From a bacterium (GTDB taxonomy: Bacteria > DRYD01 > JALUEN01), in contig JALUEN010000037.1 in NCBI GenBank assembly GCA_027052755.1, positions 1-5,815 of the forward strand: a stretch of DNA of 5,815 nucleotides. Reading direction: 5' to 3'. Shown here in pieces: positions 1-5,815 of the stretch. The position numbers were made by a program, and so were the translations under genes. How positions within the stretch are numbered: position 1 is the first letter of the stretch; each line of letters begins with the position of its first letter. Under the pieces are notes generated by a model, which worked only from the letters and a program-made list of their open reading frames with translations, had not been told where the DNA came from and did not search any database.

Positions 1-48
1 AGAGCTTTTCACCAAAAAATCTTTAAAATCCCCAGTGAGAGAAATGAG

Positions 49-55
49 AAGGGGG
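49..55 (+). promoter_or_regulatory. Shine-Dalgarno site setting the start of the 165-aa gene
   Basis: AAGGGGG lies 8 nt before ATG 64. It decides the start, because the reading frame is open to the window edge and the gene could otherwise have been read as truncated on the left. The match to GGAGG is imperfect, weaker than at the other genes here. Confidence 0.55.
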
Positions 56-63
56 TAGTTGAG

Positions 64-561
64 ATGAAGGTAAGCGGGAACGTACAGAAAGGGACCATTC
101 AGAGGGCGCTTAGCGCTGATGTTAGGTTCTACAATGAGAGCTACACAGAAAAGGACGGAAGGACGGTAAGCGTTTATAACGACTCAGAGGCCATAGCCTA
201 CCTTACAAATAACAGCGATAAGGTCATCAAGGATATAGATGCAGAGCTAATCATTCACCAGAAGAAGATAGGTCAGAAGGGAGAGAGATTCCACATTGAT
301 CAGTTAAAGCCTGGTGAGACCACCCAGTTGAGGTTAACGGCAGAAGGTTTCTCCAGCGCTGATTTCAGCTTTATCTCTGCGTACATAACTGGAAGTTACA
401 CTGATTACATAACCTCAACGGCAATAAGAGCAATATTAAGGGTTGCTTATAAGGATCCAAATACTGGCAAACTAGAGCGAATAGAGATCTCGGATGGCAC
501 TTACGGATACAGGTTAAGGGAAAAGAAGTACAGTGGAAATGACTATTACTACTATGGCTAA
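64..561 (+). CDS. Hypothetical protein, beta-rich, with tyrosine-rich C-terminal tail
   Basis: I do not recognise this 165-residue protein and assign no function. ATG at 64 is chosen because AAGGGGG lies 8 nt upstream. The frame stays open to the left window edge, but it has no ATG, GTG or TTG there. There is no signal peptide and no membrane segment. Residues about 35-110 alternate polar and hydrophobic residues like an Ig-type beta sandwich: an asparagine-rich turn (YLTNNSDKVIKDIDAEL, 46-62), then LKPGET (81-86) and a further strand. This pattern loosely recalls FxLYD-like or other small Ig-like domains, where an 'L.PGE' turn precedes the last strands; that is only a fold guess. The last 19 residues (147-165) contain seven tyrosines and end NDYYYYG. 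It converges on the membrane-protein gene at 566-1261 with 4 bp between stops, so the two are not co-transcribed. Codon use matches the neighbours, supporting a real gene. Confidence 0.72.
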   Translation: MKVSGNVQKGTIQRALSADVRFYNESYTEKDGRTVSVYNDSEAIAYLTNNSDKVIKDIDAELIIHQKKIGQKGERFHIDQLKPGETTQLRLTAEGFSSADFSFISAYITGSYTDYITSTAIRAILRVAYKDPNTGKLERIEISDGTYGYRLREKKYSGNDYYYYG

Positions 562-565
562 CCCT

Positions 566-1261
566 CTACATACCCAGATAGCTCTTCACGAGGAATCCCA
601 TAGTGATAAGCCACAAGACAGCTGCTATTAATGTGTACTTCTGAGCAGAGTTCAGAACTTTATATTTAACATCTGCAATCTTTGATGCCTTGTATATTCT
701 CATCGTCACCTGATCCATTAGCTCGTCAAGTGTTACCTGTTTGAAGCGTTTCAGGTATTTAGCCCTAGGCTCTGAGACTATATCAGCGAAGAAGATGAGA
801 TCAGGTTTATAGGGCCTATTATTTCTCTTAAACTCATCTGAGGTCTTGCCTTCTATTTCCTTATCGCTTCTAGGTCTAACCACCATCAAGCACTTAGCTA
901 TAGCCCATGCTGACACTAGGAAGAATAGAACCGCTACGATAAGCTCTGGTCCCTTCAGCTCCTTGAACAAACCACCTCCCGAAGCTAAGAATATGCTGTT
1001 TATAACGATTAAAGTATTAGCTTTATCATCAGCGAACTGAAGGATACTCTGGTTATAGCTTAATATGGAGAAGGCAGCTGATATCTTTGTCTCTGGTGAT
1101 ACCTTTGACTTGAAGGATAGCTCCTCAAGATCCTCTCGTCTCACTGAAGTCTTAGTTAGTAGAGCTTCTTCAGGCTCATATCCTTCCTTAATAGCTTCCC
1201 TCAACTTACTAAGCTGAGAACTATTTATAAGTTTCTCTCTCCTAGCAACTTCTAAGATCAT
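566..1261 (-). CDS. Pycsar-effector-like (PycTM/DUF5706) membrane protein with N-terminal GspE-N-like module
   Basis: This 231-residue protein has two parts. Residues about 60-230 match the PycTM/DUF5706 layout as I recall it: the signature FADDKANTLIVINS (76-89) leads into TM1 (about 82-98), TM2 follows (about 105-127), then a VVRPR turn (127-131), a soluble segment with DLIFFADIV (154-162) and a KYL (168-170), an amphipathic LDELMDQV-IYKASKIADVKYKVL stretch (178-203) and TM3 (about 208-227). In Pycsar defence such proteins damage the membrane on binding cCMP or cUMP, but many family members stand alone and are uncharacterised. Residues 1-50 (REKLINSSQL, then REDLEELSF) resemble the short helical repeat of type II secretion/pilus ATPase N-terminal domains (GspE-N/MshEN). 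The glycines and glutamine that contact c-di-GMP in MshEN are not seen. ATG 1261 is fixed by an excellent SD. The gene is divergent from upp and convergent with the 165-aa gene; no cyclase is nearby. Family assignment is fairly sure; a defence role is inference. Confidence 0.83.
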   Translation of the reverse strand: MILEVARREKLINSSQLSKLREAIKEGYEPEEALLTKTSVRREDLEELSFKSKVSPETKISAAFSILSYNQSILQFADDKANTLIVINSIFLASGGGLFKELKGPELIVAVLFFLVSAWAIAKCLMVVRPRSDKEIEGKTSDEFKRNNRPYKPDLIFFADIVSEPRAKYLKRFKQVTLDELMDQVTMRIYKASKIADVKYKVLNSAQKYTLIAAVLWLITMGFLVKSYLGM

Positions 1262-1265
1262 TTAT

Positions 1266-1274
1266 ATCACCTCC
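1266..1274 (-). promoter_or_regulatory. Extended Shine-Dalgarno of the PycTM-like gene
   Basis: On the minus strand the sequence reads GGAGGTGAT followed by four bases and the ATG. This is a nine-base complement to the usual bacterial 16S rRNA 3' end, the longest such match in the window. It fixes the start codon and suggests the mRNA is efficiently translated when made. Confidence 0.8.
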
Positions 1275-1297
1275 TCTCTCTTTCTCCTAATGATTTT

Positions 1298-1328
1298 TTT
1301 AAAATTGCCGAGGTGAGAGATCTGTGAA
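1298..1328 (-). promoter_or_regulatory. Weak candidate promoter of the PycTM-like gene
   Basis: On the minus strand TTCACA (1323-1328) and TTTAAA (1298-1303) are separated by 19 bp, longer than the usual 17. Transcription would begin near 1291, giving a leader of about 30 nt that contains the strong SD. The spacing and -10 are poor, so this is only the best available candidate. Confidence 0.25.
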
Positions 1329-1338
1329 CTAGATCACT
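1323..1338. promoter_or_regulatory. Candidate CRP/FNR-family operator
   Basis: TGTGA-ACTAGA-TCACT matches the CRP half-site pattern TGTGA-N6-TCACA at 9 of 10 defined positions. It sits in the 156-bp region between two divergent genes. On the minus strand its outer half supplies TTCACA (1323-1328), a 5/6 match to a -35 box. An AT-rich TTTAAA (1298-1303) lies 19 bp further toward the PycTM-like gene, as a poor -10. If that promoter is real, a bound protein would cover its -35. It is equally close to upp, for which I see no convincing promoter. The site is visible in the sequence; the regulator is inferred. Confidence 0.4.
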
Positions 1339-1417
1339 TTCAGGGAAGTAAACATAAAGAAGGGGTTAAGGTAGGCTTGGAGAACTTACAAGGGAAGGTC
1401 GGAAGGGGAGACTCACT

Positions 1418-2068
1418 ATGAACAAAGGGGTAAATGATAGTATAAGGTTAGTTGATCACCCCCTAGCAGCTCATAAGCTATCTACCTTAAGATCTGAGGA
1501 CACCCCTTATCCAGTTTTCAGGAGGACCTTAAAGGAGCTCTCCCTCATACTAGCCGTGGAGGCCACGAGGGATCTCTCCACAAAAGAGGTTAAGTTAAAG
1601 ACCCCTTTAAAGGAGACAACTGGTAAGGTAATAGATAGGGAAATACTATTAGTACCTATCTTTAGAGCAGGTTTAGGGATGTTAGATGGTTTCTTAGAGA
1701 TCCTCCCAGATGCGAAGGTAGGATTCATCGGGATATACCGCAATGAACGCAGCCTCACCCCTAGAAAGTACTACCATAACATTCCTAAGGTATCCAAAGA
1801 TGTGTTCGCTTTCATCTTAGATCCGATGATAGCCACCGGTGGTTCTATACGAACAGCGATAGAGCTTTTATTCGCAAACGATATAAGGACCATAACCGTG
1901 GTATCAGTTATAGCTTACTCAAAGACTTTAGAGAAGTTAGCAGAGGAATTCTCTCCTAACCTCAAGCTAAAGTTCGTAACCGCGGCACTAGATCAGGAGC
2001 TTAACGATAAAGGGTTCATAGTTCCAGGCCTAGGAGATGCAGGGGATAGGACATTTGGTAGCCTATGA
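1418..2068 (+). CDS. upp: Uracil phosphoribosyltransferase
   Basis: This cytoplasmic pyrimidine-salvage enzyme converts uracil and PRPP to UMP and pyrophosphate. The 216 residues are close to the usual 208-210. Visible landmarks are the N-terminal HPLAAHKLSTLR (14-25), the VEATRDL segment (47-53), IFRAGLGM (81-88), the YRNE..LTP..YY region (107-119), the PRPP-binding loop DPMIATGGS (135-143; most homologues have Leu where this has Ile) and the uracil-recognition segment GLGDAGDR (204-211) near the C-terminus. All the expected active-site elements are intact. ATG 1418 is preceded by AAGGGGAG (1403-1410), 7 nt upstream. The gene is followed after 30 bp by gap, probably in the same transcript, and is divergent from the PycTM-like gene. 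No uraA-type uracil permease is adjacent. The purine-rich leader contains two GGAAGG copies (1393-1398 and 1401-1406), but I see no PyrR-type attenuator. Confidence 0.97.
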   Translation: MNKGVNDSIRLVDHPLAAHKLSTLRSEDTPYPVFRRTLKELSLILAVEATRDLSTKEVKLKTPLKETTGKVIDREILLVPIFRAGLGMLDGFLEILPDAKVGFIGIYRNERSLTPRKYYHNIPKVSKDVFAFILDPMIATGGSIRTAIELLFANDIRTITVVSVIAYSKTLEKLAEEFSPNLKLKFVTAALDQELNDKGFIVPGLGDAGDRTFGSL

Positions 2069-2095
2069 TCTGGAGATAACGAAAAGGAGGGATAG

Positions 2096-3103
<1,008 letters not shown>

Positions 3104-3140
3104 CCGCAGGGTATAATTTAATATTAACTCTATAGTTCTC

Positions 3141-3176
3141 AAGCGGGGTCAGTTATGGCCCCGCTTTAAGGTATTT
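3141..3176 (+). terminator. GC-rich hairpin after gap, likely weak intrinsic terminator
   Basis: AAGCGGGGTC (3141-3150) pairs with GGCCCCGCTT (3157-3166) over 10 bp, with one G-U wobble, around a six-base AGTTAT loop. The following tail, TAAGGTATTT, has only interrupted Ts, so termination may be partial. The hairpin starts 37 bp after the gap stop and ends 28 bp before the cdsA start. It probably separates upp-gap from the cdsA unit while allowing some read-through. Confidence 0.65.
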
Positions 3177-3182
3177 AAAAGA

Positions 3183-3188
3183 GGAGGT
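3183..3188 (+). promoter_or_regulatory. Shine-Dalgarno site deciding a TTG start for cdsA
   Basis: GGAGGT lies 6 nt before TTG 3195. The first in-frame ATG comes about 100 codons later, beyond the first membrane helices, so the TTG is the start. Confidence 0.8.
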
Positions 3189-3194
3189 AGAGCC

Positions 3195-4094
3195 TTGGAG
3201 AAGAGTAGCGAGGTCAAAACCCGACTCAGGTCTCAACCCAAGCACCTCTCAAATGTCGTTGTTAGAACTCTCACTGGCTTACTGCTAGGTTTCGGCTCTC
3301 TCTTCCTTCTCTTCCTATCTAGGGAGCTCTTCTCACTGGAGGTCATAGTTCTAATCCTATATGGTCTAAGGGAGTTCTACAAGGTAACCTTAGATGAGAA
3401 GGTACCTCTACTCCAGTACATAGGATATATCTCAGGTATAGGAGCGGGGATATCCGCCTATTACCTAGATCTCAAAACTTACTCCCACTTCGCCTTAGCT
3501 ATACTAATGATCAGCTCCTTAATAGTCGTTATCGTCCAGATAATTCAGCTAGAATTAAAGGGCAGGGGTTCACCGCTCCCCCCTAATAGATACATTAAAG
3601 CTCTCAGGGAAGCCTCCATAATAGTGATATCCCAGCTCTACATCTCAATTCCGTTCAGCTTCGCTATACTCTTCTCAAGAGAGCCTGAGCTACTTCTAGC
3701 GCTCCTCTTAAGCATATTTAGCGTAGATATCTTCGCCTACTTCAGTGGAAAGACCATTGGTAGAAAACTCATAAAAAGGGGGTTCTTCAACACGATCAGT
3801 CCTAACAAGACCTGGGAAGGTACCATAGTAGGAGTTTTAACCTCGTGGGTGATAACGTTTCTATATGTGAAGATATACTTCCGCCCTATGAGATTGGATC
3901 TGATCGCAGTCTTATGGTTCATAGCGATAATAGCTACTATAAGCGACTTAGCTGAGTCAGCTCTCAAAAGAGGCTACGAGATCAAGGACACGGATAACAT
4001 AATATTTGGACACGGAGGAATCTTAGACAGGTTTGACAGCTACATACTCTCTGCCTGGGTCTTCTGGCTGTATAACATCCTATTACTCACCTAG
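3195..4094 (+). CDS. cdsA: Phosphatidate cytidylyltransferase (CDP-diglyceride synthase)
   Basis: This integral membrane enzyme condenses CTP with phosphatidic acid to CDP-diacylglycerol, the branch-point precursor of bacterial phospholipids. Its 299 residues are in the normal range. It is strongly hydrophobic, with about eight membrane stretches; the first pair covers about 22-57, later ones 97-118, 141-160, 166-184, 210-228 and 236-250, and the last 283-298. Family motifs are VDIFAYFSGKTIGR (177-190, with Asp178), SPNKTWEG (202-209) and the C-terminal signature at 255-281: SALKR, then KD (264-265), HGG (273-275) and LDRFD (277-281). The signature departs from consensus at 267 and 271, and Ser250 replaces the usual Gly before Asp251. 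The catalytic Asp and Lys residues remain, so activity is expected. The start is TTG. It lies 28 bp after the terminator hairpin and 20 bp before the first permease. The usual partners uppS, dxr and rseP are not adjacent. Confidence 0.94.
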   Translation: MEKSSEVKTRLRSQPKHLSNVVVRTLTGLLLGFGSLFLLFLSRELFSLEVIVLILYGLREFYKVTLDEKVPLLQYIGYISGIGAGISAYYLDLKTYSHFALAILMISSLIVVIVQIIQLELKGRGSPLPPNRYIKALREASIIVISQLYISIPFSFAILFSREPELLLALLLSIFSVDIFAYFSGKTIGRKLIKRGFFNTISPNKTWEGTIVGVLTSWVITFLYVKIYFRPMRLDLIAVLWFIAIIATISDLAESALKRGYEIKDTDNIIFGHGGILDRFDSYILSAWVFWLYNILLLT

Positions 4095-4114
4095 TTTTCA
4101 GGAGGTGTATCAGG

Positions 4115-5098
4115 ATGGCTCTAGGCCCTGAAAATCCAAGATATGAGGAGAGGAAAACAGTAATAGATCGTATAAGAGATATCCTACTAGGACTCTCAGA
4201 TGAAGCTATGGGCTGGTTACTTATCTCGCCAGCTATCCTAGTTATGGCTATCTTCATATTCTACCCCATCCTGATGATATTAGGTTACAGCTTTACCCAG
4301 AGAACTATCTACCTACCAGAGGTTAAGTTCATCGGCCTTCTAAACTTTGTCCAGGTTCTACAAGATATAAGGTTCTGGCTTAGCTTGAAGGTAACACTGA
4401 TCTTCACCTTCTTCGCAGTGCTGCTAGAGTTCATCCTAGGATTAGCGATCGCCTTGATCCTTAACTCAGAGTTCAGAGGGAGAAAGTACGTCAGAGCTAT
4501 ATCAATCATTCCCTGGGCTCTACCTACCGCAGTGATGGCCTTAGGTTGGAGATGGCTCCTCAATGACGAGTACGGTATTATACCCTATCTAATGAAACAA
4601 CTGGGATTAGTTAAACTGTTTGCTATCCTCCACATCATTCCCTCAGAGGCTAAGTTCTCCCTCTTAGGAACCGTAGGTGGAGCTATGACCAGCATGATAC
4701 TGATAGACGTGTGGAAGACCACACCGTTTATGGTAATCATCCTCCTAGCGGGGCTTCAAGCTATCCCCAAAGATCTATACGAGGCTATGGACGTGGACGG
4801 AGCTACAAAGCTCCAGCAGTTCTTCCTCGTTACCCTGCCCCTTTTAAGACCCGCTATAGGTCTATCGCTGATGTTCAGGAGCATGTACAGTTTAGGTATA
4901 TTTGACCTGCCATGGGTACTGACAGGAGGAGGTCCAGGGAACGCTACTAGGACGATAGCTATGTACCTGTATGATACTTTCTTCAGGTACATGGATCTAG
5001 GTTACGGTAGCGCAGTAACAGTGATCACTTCCCTGATAATATTTGGTATAGGGTTCGCTATATCAATTGTAGGTAGGACCAGGTGGGCTGAGAGATAA
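4115..5098 (+). CDS. Carbohydrate ABC transporter permease, MalF/UgpA type
   Basis: This is one of the two membrane subunits of a CUT1 sugar importer, which takes up sugars or sugar derivatives using an extracytoplasmic binding protein and a cytoplasmic ATPase. The 327 residues form about six helices (roughly 34-60, 93-116, 127-149, 186-215, 245-268 and 297-320) after a charged cytoplasmic N-terminus of about 30 residues. The N-terminal segment is a little longer than in many UgpA proteins. The helix-1 segment ISPAILVMAIFIFYPI (37-52) is typical. The ATPase-contact loop starts EAMDVDGATK (223-232) and ends LPLLRPA (241-247), matching EAA-x3-G...LP with Met for the third residue. VLTGGGPGNAT (268-278) is the usual UgpA/MalF segment. 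GGAGGTG (4101-4107) precedes ATG by 7 nt. It lies 20 bp after cdsA and 43 bp before its partner permease. The substrate cannot be read from the sequence. Confidence 0.95.
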   Translation: MALGPENPRYEERKTVIDRIRDILLGLSDEAMGWLLISPAILVMAIFIFYPILMILGYSFTQRTIYLPEVKFIGLLNFVQVLQDIRFWLSLKVTLIFTFFAVLLEFILGLAIALILNSEFRGRKYVRAISIIPWALPTAVMALGWRWLLNDEYGIIPYLMKQLGLVKLFAILHIIPSEAKFSLLGTVGGAMTSMILIDVWKTTPFMVIILLAGLQAIPKDLYEAMDVDGATKLQQFFLVTLPLLRPAIGLSLMFRSMYSLGIFDLPWVLTGGGPGNATRTIAMYLYDTFFRYMDLGYGSAVTVITSLIIFGIGFAISIVGRTRWAER

Positions 5099-5126
5099 GA
5101 GCTGAGGTGAAAGACTTTAAGCTCTT
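5097..5126 (+). promoter_or_regulatory. Intercistronic stem-loop between the two permeases
   Basis: AAGAGCT (5097-5103) pairs with AGCTCTT (5120-5126) over 7 bp around a 16-nt loop. The left arm overlaps the TAA stop of the first permease. The right arm ends immediately before the GGAGGTGA ribosome site (5127-5134) of the second. The loop holds another GAGGTGA (5104-5110). It may influence coupling or relative expression of the two subunits. There is no U-tract, so it is not a terminator. Confidence 0.35.
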
Positions 5127-5141
5127 GGAGGTGAAGAAGAC

Positions 5142-5815
5142 ATGAGTAACATAAACCCTAATGCGAAAGAGAGAGCCTTCCGATATATCTTCTACCTCTT
5201 CGTTGCCTGGATCATATTCTTCTCCTTAGCGCCCATTTTCTGGTTACTTTTAACCTCGCTTTCCTCCGACCCCGCTAGGCTAACCACCACACCTCTTTCC
5301 AAGATACTCAGCAGTCTCACCCTTAAACATTACATATTCCTCTTCAAGGAGAAACCGATTTTAATATATCTGAGGAACAGTGCAATCGTTGCAACAGCAA
5401 CCACAATTCTCACCGTAGCAATAGGGACCTTAGCAGCCTATGCCTTTGCTAGAGTGAAGACACCCACGTTTAAGATCCTGAAGAATATCATACTTCTAAT
5501 CGGTGTCTTCCCTGGTATCGTCCTGCTAGTTCCCCTCTTCGGACTCATCGTAAAGATGGGGCTTTACGATAACCTGCTTGGCTTGATATTGGTATATACC
5601 GCTTTCAACCTTCCATTCGCTATCTGGGTCCTATCAAGGTTCTTTGAAATGCTACCTAAGGATATAGAGGATGCTGCCCTCTTAGATGGTTTCTCTAAGC
5701 CTGAGATAGTCTTTCGCTTCGTTATCCCGATGTCATTACCTGCTATCTCTAGCGTATCCCTGCTAACCTTCATGGCTGCCTGGAACGAGTTCCTGTTCGC
5801 TCTAGCCTTCATCCC
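5142..5815 (+). CDS. Carbohydrate ABC transporter permease, MalG/UgpE type (partial, cut at right edge)
   Basis: This is the second membrane subunit of the same CUT1 importer. 224 codons are visible with no stop, and the family is usually about 270-280 residues, so some 50 residues lie beyond the edge. After a charged start (MSNINPNAKER), TM1 covers about 16-38 and ends in WLLLTSLSSDP (34-44), a MalG-type feature. NSAIVATATTIL (79-90) opens TM2, followed by LAAYAFAR (97-104). GLILVYTAFNLPFAIWVL (147-164) and FFEMLPKDIEDAALLDG (167-183) lead into the ATPase-contact loop, which runs to about 200. AAWNEFLFAL (212-221) is the characteristic late motif. ATG 5142 follows GGAGGTGA (5127-5134) with 7 nt spacing. 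It is evidently co-transcribed with the first permease, 43 bp upstream. The binding protein or further genes may follow to the right. Confidence 0.95.
   Translation, partial: MSNINPNAKERAFRYIFYLFVAWIIFFSLAPIFWLLLTSLSSDPARLTTTPLSKILSSLTLKHYIFLFKEKPILIYLRNSAIVATATTILTVAIGTLAAYAFARVKTPTFKILKNIILLIGVFPGIVLLVPLFGLIVKMGLYDNLLGLILVYTAFNLPFAIWVLSRFFEMLPKDIEDAALLDGFSKPEIVFRFVIPMSLPAISSVSLLTFMAAWNEFLFALAFI

Noticed and set aside
1..63. The reading frame of the 165-aa gene is open to the left edge, suggesting a longer protein.
   Set aside because: There is no ATG, GTG or TTG in that frame before 64, and a Shine-Dalgarno-like AAGGGGG sits 8 nt upstream of ATG 64. The region more likely is leader sequence, though a start beyond the edge cannot be excluded.
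552..603. Inverted repeat CTATGG/CCATAG around the convergent stops as a terminator.
   Set aside because: The stem is only 6 bp with a loop of about 40 nt and no T-run, so it is unlikely to fold or terminate.
1112..1261. c-di-GMP binding by the N-terminal module of the PycTM-like protein.
   Set aside because: The repeat pattern is recognisable, but the Gly and Gln positions that define MshEN ligand binding are not in register, so binding is not claimed.
1290..1316. Possible 8-codon leader peptide (ATG at 1290, stop at 1314) upstream of upp.
   Set aside because: It has no ribosome site and is followed by no attenuator-like hairpin pair; it falls in an AT-rich run where short frames occur by chance.
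3112..3117. Perfect TATAAT after gap as a promoter for cdsA.
   Set aside because: No TTGACA-like box occurs 16-18 bp upstream and there is no extended -10 TG. It is in an AT-rich stretch, so I mention it only in the attenuator finding.
4756..4992. Open frames antisense to or out of frame with the large genes, for example here and at 1507-1758, 2668-2880 and 3737-3967.
   Set aside because: They lie wholly inside strongly conserved genes, lack ribosome sites and encode no recognisable protein; they are shadows of the coding strand.

Overview
The window looks like a bacterial chromosome with base composition in the mid-40s %GC by eye. Several features suggest a thermophilic or deep-branching, probably uncultivated bacterium. 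Arginine is almost always AGA/AGG (13 of the 14 arginines in the gap gene), ATA and CTA codons are common, CTAG is frequent, and genes start behind strong GGAGG Shine-Dalgarno (SD) sites. The phylum cannot be settled from the sequence. The bacterial-type CdsA, bacterial class I GAPDH and SD usage argue against an archaeon.

Left part (1-1261): an unrecognised 165-residue protein (64-561, +) runs tail-to-tail, 4 bp apart, into a minus-strand gene (566-1261). That gene's product is a three-helix membrane protein that I assign to the PycTM/DUF5706 family, the membrane effectors of Pycsar cyclic-pyrimidine signalling. It carries an extra N-terminal helical module resembling the N-terminal domain of type II secretion/type IV pilus ATPases. 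No cyclase is visible in the window.

Middle (1262-3194): a 156-bp divergent intergenic region holds a CRP/FNR-like palindrome (TGTGA-N6-TCACT). It is followed by a compact pair, upp (uracil salvage, 1418-2068) and gap (glyceraldehyde-3-phosphate dehydrogenase, 2099-3103), 30 bp apart and probably co-transcribed. A GC-rich hairpin with a poor U-tract lies just after gap.

Right part (3195-5815): cdsA (TTG start) is followed after 20 bp by a MalF/UgpA-type sugar ABC permease and, 43 bp later, by a MalG/UgpE-type permease cut by the window edge. These three look like one transcription unit. The two permeases form the membrane channel of a carbohydrate (CUT1) importer. Its binding protein and ATPase are not in the window, so the substrate is unknown.

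Most of the window is housekeeping. The part most worth a second look is the PycTM-like gene with its N-terminal extension and the cyclic-nucleotide-receptor-type operator beside it.
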